The translations under genes and the position numbers were made by a program. 64,000 nt of DNA. It comes from Rhizobium tropici CIAT 899 (GTDB lineage Bacteria > Pseudomonadota > Alphaproteobacteria > Rhizobiales > Rhizobiaceae). Position 1 is the stretch's first letter, and each line of letters starts with the position of its first letter. The stretch covers positions 3,027,001 to 3,091,000 of the forward strand of contig NC_020059.1 in assembly GCF_000330885.1 (NCBI RefSeq), given 5' to 3'. The notes beneath the pieces were generated by a model. That model was given only the letters and a program-made list of their open reading frames with translations, had not been told where the DNA came from and searched no databases. Shown here piece after piece: positions 1 through 7,920 of this stretch.

Positions 1-2
1 CC

Positions 3-386
3 GATACCACCTGGCGCGTCCGCATCGCCGCGACAAGGCTCGATTCTTCCGACAAGCTGCTGCGCGTCAAGACGACGTGCCGCGCAGTCTATGAAGCAGC
101 TCGCGCCGAATATCGGCCCGATGAGGCAGACGAGGTGCTGCTGCTCAATGAGAAGGATGAGGTTTGCGAGGGGACGATCACCTCGGTCTTCCTCGAAGAC
201 AGCGCGGAGCTGCTCCGCACCCCGCCCATATCAGCCGGCCTGCTTGCCGGTGTCCTGCGCACCGAGCTCATCTGCCAGCGCAAGGCCCGCGTCGGCCGCA
301 TCCGGCTCGACGACCTAAACGATCGCCCCCTGTATGTCGGAAACTCCCTGCGCGGCCTGATCCGCGCACAACTCCTGTGGAATTGA
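3..386 (+). CDS. Class IV PLP aminotransferase, C-terminal part (aminodeoxychorismate lyase/branched-chain aminotransferase type), 5' truncated by window edge
   Basis: The reading frame is open from base 3 to a TGA at 384-386, with no start in the window, so about the last 127 residues are present. The segment LLRVKTTCRAVYEAARAEY followed by LLLNEKDEVCEGTITSVFL is the conserved core of fold-type IV PLP aminotransferases: the R-x-Y-E-A-A region and the N-E-x-x-x-V-x-E-G-T-I-x-S-x-F block that contacts the cofactor. The ending, with TPPISAGLLAGVLR, fits the short 4-amino-4-deoxychorismate lyase (PabC) group used for p-aminobenzoate and folate synthesis. Without the N-terminus I cannot separate it from D-amino-acid or branched-chain aminotransferases, so no symbol is given. 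The YciI gene follows after 4 bases and is probably co-transcribed. Confidence 0.8.
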   Translation, partial: DTTWRVRIAATRLDSSDKLLRVKTTCRAVYEAARAEYRPDEADEVLLLNEKDEVCEGTITSVFLEDSAELLRTPPISAGLLAGVLRTELICQRKARVGRIRLDDLNDRPLYVGNSLRGLIRAQLLWN

Positions 387-390
387 TTGC

Positions 391-675
391 ATGTTCATTC
401 TCTCGCTCACCTACCTCAAGGGCAATGACGAAGCCGACAAGCACATGCAGCCGCATATGGCCTGGGTGCAGGAGGGCTATGCCAAGGGCTGGTTCCTCGC
501 TTCCGGCCGCAAGGTACCGCGCACAGGCGGCGTCATCTTCGCTCGTGGCGAGCGGGCGGAACTTGAAGCCTATGTCGCAGCCGACCCCTTCACGATCCAC
601 GGTGTCGCCGTTTACGAAGTCCAGGAAATCGCCCTCACCACCGTCGTCGACGGGTTGGAAGGCCTGAAGGCCTAA
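391..675 (+). CDS. YciI family protein
   Basis: This 94-residue protein has the YciI/YCII fold signature. It opens MFILSLTYLKG, has the conserved His of the H-M-x-x-H/W-V-Q-E-G-Y block (residues about 18-30), then the G-W-F-L-A-S-G strand and the A-D-P-F-T-I-H-G-V-A motif (residues about 66-76), which contains the conserved Asp-Pro. YciI proteins are small ferredoxin-like-fold proteins. Some have hydrolase or dechlorinase-like activity, but most have no known substrate. The gene starts 4 bases after the aminotransferase stop, which suggests translational coupling. Nothing in the sequence identifies the substrate. Confidence 0.85.
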   Translation: MFILSLTYLKGNDEADKHMQPHMAWVQEGYAKGWFLASGRKVPRTGGVIFARGERAELEAYVAADPFTIHGVAVYEVQEIALTTVVDGLEGLKA

Positions 676-853
676 GCGGCTGAAGGCGCTTGCCTGCAGC
701 CGCATTCCGTTTATGTCAGCGAAAACCAACCTTGAGGGCAACAAACCCGTCGCATATGGCGTGTATGTTGGCCTCCTCTTGACTTTGCCCGGCTAACCCT
801 CAACAGCTCTTTATTGTGACATCAAATTATGATTAGAGCCGCTCACCTCGCGT

Positions 854-891
854 TTTCGCGCAAACTCTGCCAGCGCTTTCGCGCAAACTCT
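854..891. repeat. Tandem direct repeat upstream of homospermidine synthase
   Basis: The 15-mer TTTCGCGCAAACTCT occurs at 854-868 and again at 877-891, a 23-bp period, ending 50 bases before the homospermidine synthase start codon. It could be a duplicated regulator half-site or a local slippage product. No function is known. Confidence 0.6.
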
Positions 892-941
892 AATTGAATT
901 TCGTGAACCGAACGGCGTCCCGCCTTTCGAAGGAGAAAAGA

Positions 942-2393
942 ATGACGAAACACAACTATCCGGTATATGCCGAAATTACCGGTCCGATCGTAATGATCGG
1001 CTTTGGCTCCATTGGCCGTGGCACCCTGCCCCTGATCGAGCGCCATTTCAAATTCGACAAGAGCCGGATGGTCGTCATTGACCCGCAGATGGATGCCGAG
1101 CACCTGGCGATCCTGGAAAAGCATGGCGTCCGCCATATCCAGGCCCATGTCACCAAGGACAATTACAAGGATCTCCTGAAGCCGCTTCTCACGGAAGGCG
1201 GCGGTCAGGGCTTCTGCGTCAACCTCTCGGTCGATACCGGCTCGCTCGACCTGGTCAAGCTGTGCCGCAAGCTCGATGTGCTCTATATCGACACCGTCGT
1301 CGAGCCCTGGCTTGGCTTCTACTTCGACAAGGGCCTGAAGAACGCCGACCGCACCAACTATGCGCTACGCGAAACCATGCGCAAGGAGAAGGAAAAGAAC
1401 CCGGGCGGCGCGACGGCCGTTTCCACCTGCGGCGCCAATCCGGGCATGGTCTCCTGGTTCGTCAAGCAGGCGCTCGTCAATCTCGCCAAGGATATCGGCC
1501 TGAAGTTCGAAGAGCCGGATCAGCACGACCGCGAAGGCTGGGCAAAGCTGATGAAGAAGGTCGGCGTCAAGGGCGTTCACATCGCCGAGCGCGACACGCA
1601 GCGCACCAAGCATCCAAAGCCGCTCAACGTCTTCTGGAACACCTGGTCCGTAGAAGGCTTCATTTCCGAAGGTCTGCAGCCGGCCGAACTCGGCTGGGGC
1701 ACCCACGAAGAATGGATGCCGAAGAACGCCAAGAAGCACAAGAAGGGCTGCAAGGCCGCCATCTATCTGGAGCAGCCGGGCGCCAACACCCGCGTTCGTA
1801 CCTGGTGCCCGACCCCTGGCCCGCAATACGGCTTCCTCGTCACCCACAACGAGTCGATCTCGATCGCCGATTATTTCACCGTCCGCGACAAGGACGGCGA
1901 AGTCACTTTCCGCCCGACCTGCCATTACGCCTATCATCCGGCCAATGACGCCGTGCTCTCGCTGCACGAGATGTTCGGCAATGGCGGCACGCCGCAGCCG
2001 GTCCATCACGTTCTCGACGAGGACGAGCTGGAAGACGGCATCGACGAACTCGGCGTGCTGCTTTACGGCCATGCCAAGAATGCCTACTGGTACGGCTCGC
2101 GCCTGTCTCTCGAAGAGACCCGCCGCATCGCTCCCTACCAGAACGCCACCGGTCTGCAGGTGACATCAGCCGTGCTCGCCGGCATGGTCTGGGCGCTGGA
2201 AAACCCGAAGGCCGGCATCGTGGAAGCCGACGAAATCGATTACAAGCGCTGCCTCGAAGTACAGCTGCCCTATCTCGGCCCGGTCGAAGGTCACTACACC
2301 GACTGGACCCCGCTCGACGGCCGTCCGGGCCTCTTCCCTGAAGACATCGACACCAAGGACCCCTGGCAGTTCCGGAACATTCTGGTTCGCTGA
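942..2393 (+). CDS. hss: Homospermidine synthase
   Basis: Homospermidine synthase makes sym-homospermidine from two putrescines in an NAD+-dependent reaction. It is a main long-chain polyamine route in many alphaproteobacteria. The 483-residue protein begins MTKHNYPVYAEITGPIVMIGFGSIGRG, and GFGSIGRG is the Rossmann NAD-binding loop. It continues with conserved blocks VVEPWLGFY, STCGANPGMVSWFVKQAL and EGFISEGLQPAELGWGTHE. Length and end-to-end similarity fit the rhizobial family. The start at 942 is chosen because GAAGGAG lies at 929-935. An in-frame ATG at 894 has no ribosome site and would add 16 unconserved residues. The gene is monocistronic, ending at the terminator at 2424. Confidence 0.95.
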   Translation: MTKHNYPVYAEITGPIVMIGFGSIGRGTLPLIERHFKFDKSRMVVIDPQMDAEHLAILEKHGVRHIQAHVTKDNYKDLLKPLLTEGGGQGFCVNLSVDTGSLDLVKLCRKLDVLYIDTVVEPWLGFYFDKGLKNADRTNYALRETMRKEKEKNPGGATAVSTCGANPGMVSWFVKQALVNLAKDIGLKFEEPDQHDREGWAKLMKKVGVKGVHIAERDTQRTKHPKPLNVFWNTWSVEGFISEGLQPAELGWGTHEEWMPKNAKKHKKGCKAAIYLEQPGANTRVRTWCPTPGPQYGFLVTHNESISIADYFTVRDKDGEVTFRPTCHYAYHPANDAVLSLHEMFGNGGTPQPVHHVLDEDELEDGIDELGVLLYGHAKNAYWYGSRLSLEETRRIAPYQNATGLQVTSAVLAGMVWALENPKAGIVEADEIDYKRCLEVQLPYLGPVEGHYTDWTPLDGRPGLFPEDIDTKDPWQFRNILVR

Positions 2394-2423
2394 GGGTATA
2401 GTGGCAGCTTGATGCCAGACCCG

Positions 2424-2454
2424 AATGCCCGCACAAGTCGTGCGGGCATTTTTG
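2424..2454 (+). terminator. Rho-independent terminator after homospermidine synthase
   Basis: A perfect 11-bp stem (AATGCCCGCAC at 2424-2434 with GTGCGGGCATT at 2440-2450) has a 5-base loop and runs directly into TTT. It lies 30 bases after the hss stop. Confidence 0.9.
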
Positions 2455-2573
2455 TTACGCAAGCCAGATAAATCAAGCAGATCGCTTGGGGCGTCTTGCT
2501 TTAGCCCGATGGTCGCGGCATCTTCCTTGCAACCGATACGCCTTTAGACCGCCTTCACTCGCGGGAGATATTT

Positions 2574-2963
2574 ATGAAGATGAGAACCGTTCTTGCCCTC
2601 GTTGCCGCCGCCGCGGCCCTCTCTGCCTGCGTCGATTTCGGCGGCTCCAGACCGCCGCCGATGGGGATGAACCCGGGTGGCTCTCAGCCGCGCATGAATT
2701 CGGTGGAAGGAAGCTGGGCCGATTCGAACGGCCTGAATTCGACCTTCAACGGCGGCCGATTCGAAACGCATACCACTGATGGGACGAACCAGCAGATGGC
2801 CTCGGGAACCTATACGACCGATCCATCCGGCGTGATCCAGATCAACCTCTATTCGAACATCAAGCGCACATCATCGAAGGTGAATTGCTTCCTGGCCAAT
2901 CCCAGCCAGCTCAATTGCACCTCCGAAACCGGTGGGCACTTCTCGCTCAATCGCCAGGGCTGA
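2574..2963 (+). CDS. omp10: Omp10-type outer membrane lipoprotein
   Basis: This 129-residue lipoprotein has an N-terminus MKMRTVLALVAAAAALSAC: a basic start, an Ala/Leu-rich core and an LSAC lipobox, with the lipidated Cys at residue 19. The mature part is Pro/Gly/Ser-rich and then has a small beta-rich domain (VEGSWADSNGLNSTFNGGRFETHTTDGT). This is the form of Brucella Omp10 and its rhizobial relatives, which are exposed outer-membrane lipoproteins of unknown biochemical role. GGGAG lies just ahead of the ATG. The two mature-domain cysteines (FLANPSQLNCTS and KVNCF) may form a disulfide. It appears to be a single gene. Confidence 0.85.
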   Translation: MKMRTVLALVAAAAALSACVDFGGSRPPPMGMNPGGSQPRMNSVEGSWADSNGLNSTFNGGRFETHTTDGTNQQMASGTYTTDPSGVIQINLYSNIKRTSSKVNCFLANPSQLNCTSETGGHFSLNRQG

Positions 2964-2989
2964 TAGACCCGATGGACGGATAAGGCATC

Positions 2990-3313
2990 ATGCGCGGCAT
3001 GTTGATCCTCTACATGGCACTTGTCGCGGCATTGCCCGTCGCCATTATGGCGGCGGTCCTCCCTGTAAACAGTTATCGGGCTCAGGGCATCGACGCCCTT
3101 GATTGCGACGGCCCAGCGAGCGTCCTCCTCTTCGCCATACCGGCTTTGCTCGTCTACGGCGCTGGCGCCATCCTGCTTTACCGGAGGCGGAATCGGCGCC
3201 TGCATCTTGTCGCCTTCCTCTGTTGTGCGCTCGTCTTCTGCGCTGCGGGCTGGAATGCCGCTGCGGCGCTGCGCGAATCCTATGGTGCGGCCTCCGTCGA
3301 AGCCTGCGCCTGA
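2990..3313 (+). CDS. Small three-helix membrane protein, function unknown
   Basis: This 107-residue protein has three clear hydrophobic segments at residues about 5-25 (LILYMALVAALPVAIMAAVL), 43-62 (ASVLLFAIPALLVYGAGAIL) and 71-90 (LHLVAFLCCALVFCAAG). The second is followed by a very basic loop, YRRRNRRL, which suggests that loop is cytoplasmic. AAGG precedes the ATG. It lies 26 bases after omp10 in the same direction, so it may share the transcript. I recognise no family. Confidence 0.6.
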   Translation: MRGMLILYMALVAALPVAIMAAVLPVNSYRAQGIDALDCDGPASVLLFAIPALLVYGAGAILLYRRRNRRLHLVAFLCCALVFCAAGWNAAAALRESYGAASVEACA

Positions 3314-3459
3314 TCCGGCGGGCCATTTCGCTTCTTTGTAAAATCCGAATGAAGCCAACAGCTTTTACTTGCGCTCGCTCCGCGGGGATGGAAACATCGG
3401 CATGGGGGACCGCCTCGGGCATTGGCGGGCCGGATTGCAATGACCAACAGGAGAGACAG

Positions 3460-5547
3460 ATGAAGCAGCCCTTCGGAGTGGGTCTTTTGGCCGCCACGCT
3501 GCTGGCGCTGAGCACCAGCGCCGCCTTCGCGGACTATCAGCTCAACATCCTGCACTTCAACGATTTCCATTCGCGCGTGGAGTCGATCAACAAGTTCGAC
3601 ACGACGTGCTCCGCAGAAGAAGAAGCCAAGAATGAGTGCTTCGGCGGCGCAGCCCGGCTGAAGACCATCATCGACCAGCGCCGCGCCGCGCTTGCCGGTC
3701 AGAACGTCCTCGTCCTCGATGCCGGCGACAACTTCCAGGGCTCCCTATTCTACACGACCTACAAAGGCGCTGCCGAAGTCGAATTCCTCAATGACATGAA
3801 GATCGATGCCATGACGGTCGGCAATCATGAGTTCGACGATGGCGAAGGCCCGCTTGCCGCTTTCCTCGACAAGGCGCAGTTTCCCGTCGTGACGGCCAAT
3901 CTGGTGATCGACGACCAGTCGAAGCTGGGCGAACGCATCAAGAAGTCGATCGTGCTCGATATCGGCGGCCAGAAGATCGGTATCGTCGGTGCGGTGACGA
4001 CTGAAACACCGGAACTTGCCTCTCCCGGCCCGCATGTGAAGATCACCGACGATGCCGCAGCCATCAGCGCCGAAGTCGATGCCCTGAAATCGCAAGGCGT
4101 CAACAAGATCATCGCGCTCACTCATGTCGGCTATCCGCGCGATGTCGAGAAGATCGCCAAGATCGCCGGCGTCAGCGTCGTTGTCGGCGGCCACTCGCAT
4201 ACGCTCCTGTCGAATACCGATCCGAAGGCAGCCGGCCCCTACCCGACCATGGTCGACAATCCGGCCGGCTATAAGGTGCCTGTCGTACAGGCCGCGTCCT
4301 ACAGCAAATATCTCGGCGACATCGTCGTCACCTTCGACGACAATGGCGCCGTCAAGGACGCCAAGGGTGATCCGATCCTGCTCGATTCCTCCATCAAGCC
4401 CGATCCAACGATCCTTGCACGCGTGCAGGAGATGGCAAAACCGATCCAGGAACTGCGCAAGAAGATCATCGGCAATTCGCAGGAACCGATCGAAGGCGCG
4501 CGTGAAGTCTGCCGCGTTCGGGAATGCTCGATGGGCAATCTCGTCGCCGATGCGATGCTCGACCGAACCAAGGCGCAAGGGATCTCCATTGCCATCCAGA
4601 ACGGCGGCGGCTTGCGCGCCTCGATCGGCGCCGGCGACGTCAGCATGGGCGACGTGCTGACCGTACTGCCTTTCCAGAACACGGTTGCGACCTTCCAGCT
4701 CACGGGAGCCGACGTGAAAGCGGCGCTCGAAAACGGCCTCAGCCAGATCGACGACGGCGCGGGCCGCTTCCCGCAGGTTGCCGGCCTCAAATACAGCTTC
4801 GACAAATCAAAGCCGCCGGGCGGCCGTCTCGTCTCCGTCGAGGTGCAGGAAGGCACCGAATTCAAGCCGATCGATCTCGAAAAGACCTATGGCGTCGTCA
4901 GCAACAACTACATGCGCGCCGGCGGCGACGGCTATGCGGTCTTCGCCAAGAATGGCAAGAATGCCTATGACTTCGGCCCTAATCTGGAATCGGTGGTCGC
5001 CGACTATCTCGGCGCGCATAATCCCTACAAGCCCTACACGGACGGGCGCATAACACAGATTGCCGCGGCAGCGCCAGCTGCGCAGCCGGAACCCGCAAAG
5101 CCCGCCGACACCACGCAGACAGCACCGGAGCAGAAGCCGGCAGCAGCCGCTACGGGTTCATCCACGACCACCCCTCCGGCCTCCTCGCCTCCCATGGTGA
5201 CAACGCCAAGCACCACCATGCCGGCAAACCCGACTGCGACGCCGTCCGCTCCGGCAAAGTCGGATCCGGCAGCCTCGACACCCGCCACCTCAGCTCCAGC
5301 GGCGGAAACCCCGGCGGCCTCCGCACCCACGGCCACAGCTCCGGCAACAGCGACGCCGGAAGCCAAGGGCAACGAACCGCCAAAGACACCGGCGACCCAC
5401 ATCGTCGTCGCCGGCGACACGCTTTGGGATCTCGCCAAGACCTATTATGGCAGCGCCAGCCAGTGGCACAAACTCGTGGCGGCCAACCGCAACATCAAGC
5501 CGCATCACCTGTCGGTCGGCGAAAAGTTGAAGATTCCAGCCAAGTAA
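3460..5547 (+). CDS. Secreted 5'-nucleotidase/metallophosphatase with C-terminal LysM domain
   Basis: This 695-residue periplasmic or exported protein has a signal peptide MKQPFGVGLLAATLLALSTSAAFA. Next comes a calcineurin-type metallophosphatase with all metal motifs visible: LHFNDFH (residues 31-37), DAGDNFQGS, GNHEFDDG and GGHSH. The 5'-nucleotidase C-terminal substrate domain follows (IQNGGGLRASI, later NNYMRAGGDGY). Then there is a Pro/Ala/Thr-rich linker of about 110 residues and a terminal LysM domain (HIVVAGDTLWDLAKTYYG to LKIPAK), which probably holds the enzyme on peptidoglycan. The expected role is nucleotide or UDP-sugar hydrolysis for nutrient scavenging. The start at 3460 gives a proper signal peptide and has AGGAGAG upstream. 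The frame is open further upstream but that part does not look coding. Confidence 0.9.
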   Translation: MKQPFGVGLLAATLLALSTSAAFADYQLNILHFNDFHSRVESINKFDTTCSAEEEAKNECFGGAARLKTIIDQRRAALAGQNVLVLDAGDNFQGSLFYTTYKGAAEVEFLNDMKIDAMTVGNHEFDDGEGPLAAFLDKAQFPVVTANLVIDDQSKLGERIKKSIVLDIGGQKIGIVGAVTTETPELASPGPHVKITDDAAAISAEVDALKSQGVNKIIALTHVGYPRDVEKIAKIAGVSVVVGGHSHTLLSNTDPKAAGPYPTMVDNPAGYKVPVVQAASYSKYLGDIVVTFDDNGAVKDAKGDPILLDSSIKPDPTILARVQEMAKPIQELRKKIIGNSQEPIEGAREVCRVRECSMGNLVADAMLDRTKAQGISIAIQNGGGLRASIGAGDVSMGDVLTVLPFQNTVATFQLTGADVKAALENGLSQIDDGAGRFPQVAGLKYSFDKSKPPGGRLVSVEVQEGTEFKPIDLEKTYGVVSNNYMRAGGDGYAVFAKNGKNAYDFGPNLESVVADYLGAHNPYKPYTDGRITQIAAAAPAAQPEPAKPADTTQTAPEQKPAAAATGSSTTTPPASSPPMVTTPSTTMPANPTATPSAPAKSDPAASTPATSAPAAETPAASAPTATAPATATPEAKGNEPPKTPATHIVVAGDTLWDLAKTYYGSASQWHKLVAANRNIKPHHLSVGEKLKIPAK

Positions 5548-5570
5548 GACGATTTGTCTCGCTTACTCCA

Positions 5571-5603
5571 GCCGGTCCGGGCTTTCCCGGACCGGCTTTT
5601 ATT
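5571..5603 (+). terminator. Rho-independent terminator after the 5'-nucleotidase gene
   Basis: GCCGGTCCGGG (5571-5581) pairs perfectly with CCCGGACCGGC (5586-5596) across a 4-base loop, followed by TTTTATTCTT. Confidence 0.92.
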
Positions 5604-5643
5604 CTTATGTGAAGTGCTTCGTATCTTGAGAGGAATTCAATCG

Positions 5644-6678
5644 ATGACAGCAGACCTGACCACGCTTTCGCCCGGTCACCCCAGCGTGAAATACGGCAAG
5701 GTCGGCGTGCTGCTCATCAATCTCGGAACGCCCGACGGCACCGATTATTCCTCGATGCGCCGCTACCTGCGCGAATTCCTGACCGACCGCCGCGTCATCG
5801 AGTGGTCGCGCTGGAAATGGTACCCGATCCTGTTCGGCATCGTGCTCAACACCCGGCCGCAGAAGGTCGGCAAGGCCTATGAGACGATCTGGAACAAGGA
5901 GAAGAACGAGAGCTATCTGCGCACCTATACCCGCAACCAGTCAGACCTGATGGCCGAGCGCCTGCGCGACCTGCCCAACGTCAAGGTCGATTGGGCCATG
6001 CGCTATGGTCAGCCTTCGATCGCCGATCGCATTCAGGCGCTGAAGGACGATGGCTGCGAGCGCATCGTGCTCTTCCCGCTCTATCCGCAATATGCGGCGG
6101 CAACGACGGCAACCGTCAACGACAAGGCCTTCGAGAAGCTCCAAAAGATGCGCTGGCAGCCGGCAATTCGCACCGTCCCGCAATATCACGACGACGAGAC
6201 CTATATCGAGGCGCTCGCCAATTCGGTCACGCGCCATCTATCGACGCTGGACTGGCAACCGGAAAAGATCATCGCGTCCTTCCACGGCATACCCATGTCC
6301 TACTTCAAGCTCGGCGATCCCTATTACTGTTTCTGTCAGAAGACCGGCAGGCTGCTGCGCGAGAAGCTCGGCCTATCCGAAGACCAGTTCATGGTTACGT
6401 TCCAGTCCCGCTTCGGCCCGGAGGAATGGCTGCAGCCCTATACCGACAAAACGGTGGAAGAGCTTGCCAGGACAGGCACCAAGCGGATCGCCGTCCTCAA
6501 CCCCGGCTTCGTCTCCGACTGCCTGGAGACGCTGGAAGAGATCGCCGAGCAGGCGGCTGAATCCTTCCACCACAATGGCGGCGAGAAATTCACCCACATT
6601 CCCTGTCTCAACGACAGCGAAGACGGCATGAACGTGCTGGAGAAGGTGGTACGGCGGGAGCTGCTCGGCTGGGCCTGA
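5644..6678 (+). CDS. hemH: Ferrochelatase
   Basis: Ferrochelatase inserts Fe2+ into protoporphyrin IX in the last step of haem synthesis. This 344-residue protein has the N-terminal VGVLLINLGTPDG, the signature S-F-H-G-I-P (catalytic His) in IIASFHGIPMSYFKLGDPYYCFC, and the QSRFGPEEWLQPYTD block with the conserved catalytic-site Glu. The C-terminal NPGFVSDCLETLEEI region is also present. The start is placed at 5644, with GAGAGG 10 bases upstream, giving the usual bacterial length. It is separated from the upstream gene by a strong terminator and is convergent with the degenerate protease gene downstream. Confidence 0.95.
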   Translation: MTADLTTLSPGHPSVKYGKVGVLLINLGTPDGTDYSSMRRYLREFLTDRRVIEWSRWKWYPILFGIVLNTRPQKVGKAYETIWNKEKNESYLRTYTRNQSDLMAERLRDLPNVKVDWAMRYGQPSIADRIQALKDDGCERIVLFPLYPQYAAATTATVNDKAFEKLQKMRWQPAIRTVPQYHDDETYIEALANSVTRHLSTLDWQPEKIIASFHGIPMSYFKLGDPYYCFCQKTGRLLREKLGLSEDQFMVTFQSRFGPEEWLQPYTDKTVEELARTGTKRIAVLNPGFVSDCLETLEEIAEQAAESFHHNGGEKFTHIPCLNDSEDGMNVLEKVVRRELLGWA

Positions 6679-6684
6679 GCGGAT

Positions 6685-6703
6685 CGCCGGGTTGATCCCG
6701 GCG
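6685..6703. terminator. Possible bidirectional hairpin between convergent genes
   Basis: CGCCGGG (6685-6691) pairs with CCCGGCG (6697-6703) across 5 bases, in the 33-base gap between hemH and the convergent PDZ gene. No T-run follows on either strand, so intrinsic termination is uncertain. Confidence 0.35.
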
Positions 6704-6711
6704 ACGCGATC

Positions 6712-7620
6712 CTACTGAAGCTGCGGCTTTCTAAGGAAGCTGCCGCGGTCGGCGGATTTGACGCGCAGCCAGGCCTCGCGGCCGTCGCGCAATACGCGCA
6801 TGGGGATCTCGGATCCAGCCGGGCCGCTCTCCCAGACCTTGCGATAGAAATCGGCGAGTCCATCGACCTCGCCATCGCGGATTTCGGAAATGACATCGCC
6901 ACGGCGCAAGCCAGCCTTGGCGGCCGGGCCGCCCTCGGTAACGCTCATGACGACGACTTCGCCATTGCTTTCGGCCGAGAAGGCACCGAGCCAGGGCCGC
7001 GGCGGCTTGTTGACCCGACCGCGTTTGATCAGATCGTCCAGGATCGGCATCAAAAGATTGATCGGCACGATCATGTTGATATCGGCGCTGTCGCCCTTTT
7101 CCGTCGCCATCTGCAAATGCAGCGAGCCGATGCCGAGAAGCTTGCCGTCCTTATCGACAACGGCCGCGCCGCCCCAGGAGGGATGGGCGGGTGCCGTGAA
7201 GATCGCCTCGTCGAGCAGATATTCCCAATAACCGGCGAATTCCTGCTTGGCGACGATCTTCGCCTCGACGAACTGGCCGATCCCATCGGCGACGATGACT
7301 TCATCGCCGATCTCTGCCTTGTCGGTATCGCCGAATTCGAGGGCGGGCACATCGAGAGGCCCGAGCGCCTGCACGAGACCGAATCCGGTTTCCTGATCGT
7401 AAGCGAGCGCATGGCCGGGAACGACCCGGCCGCTATTGGTCGTGAGCCAGACCTCTTCCGCTTCGGTAATCAGATAGCCGATCGTCAATACCAGGCCGTT
7501 ACCGCGGATGACAACGCCACTGCCTTCCCTGCGGATGCCGAGCGTTGCCGCCGTAAAGGCGTCTTCCGGAATTGAGGCGTGCACGGCCACAACCGACCGC
7601 AAGGTCCTATCTAAGTTCAT
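6712..7620 (-). CDS. Trypsin-like/PDZ (DegP-family) protein lacking the catalytic triad
   Basis: This 302-residue protein has an S1C (HtrA-like) barrel at about residues 5-200 and a PDZ domain at about 207-295 (VTEGGPAAKAGLRRGDVISEIRDGEV). The framework motifs EGSGVVI, GLVLT and the PINLLMPIL loop are recognisable, but all three catalytic positions are changed. The His of the T-N-x-H-V motif aligns with Tyr49 (LTIGYLI). The Asp of the T-D-L-A motif aligns with Gly79 (ETGFGL). The Ser of G-N-S-G-G aligns with Trp149 (PSWGG). No signal peptide is visible, so it is probably cytoplasmic. The frame is intact, which suggests a kept non-proteolytic role such as peptide binding or scaffolding. Alignments were made by eye. 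Confidence 0.85.
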   Translation of the reverse strand: MNLDRTLRSVVAVHASIPEDAFTAATLGIRREGSGVVIRGNGLVLTIGYLITEAEEVWLTTNSGRVVPGHALAYDQETGFGLVQALGPLDVPALEFGDTDKAEIGDEVIVADGIGQFVEAKIVAKQEFAGYWEYLLDEAIFTAPAHPSWGGAAVVDKDGKLLGIGSLHLQMATEKGDSADINMIVPINLLMPILDDLIKRGRVNKPPRPWLGAFSAESNGEVVVMSVTEGGPAAKAGLRRGDVISEIRDGEVDGLADFYRKVWESGPAGSEIPMRVLRDGREAWLRVKSADRGSFLRKPQLQ

Positions 7621-7920
7621 AGCTTCACCCTGATGATGCGCGATGGCTTGGCCCGAAAAGGCTGCGAGGCAGCGGAGCCGGAAATTCCATATAAGGTATG
7701 AATATCAATCGCCGGGCGCAAGACCCGTGCGACGATTGCTTGAGCGGTGCCGCCGCAAAAGGCTCGCGACTACCCCCATTCCTCACTTGCCGAGAACATG
7801 CTAACCCACCACATCTGATTGAGCTGCCGTCTCATGAGCTCGCCCGAGTGGGGGACGCCGAACAGCAGCGGTTTAGGCGACGCGAACCTGTTGAGGCGGG
7901 CGCGTCCATGGAGGAGTTCG
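7621..7920. other. Intergenic region between divergent genes
   Basis: This 300-base stretch separates the degenerate protease gene (minus) from the SPFH gene (plus) and must hold both promoters. I see no convincing small gene, repeat or strong hairpin. GAGGAG at 7911-7916 is the ribosome site of the SPFH gene. Confidence 0.4.
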
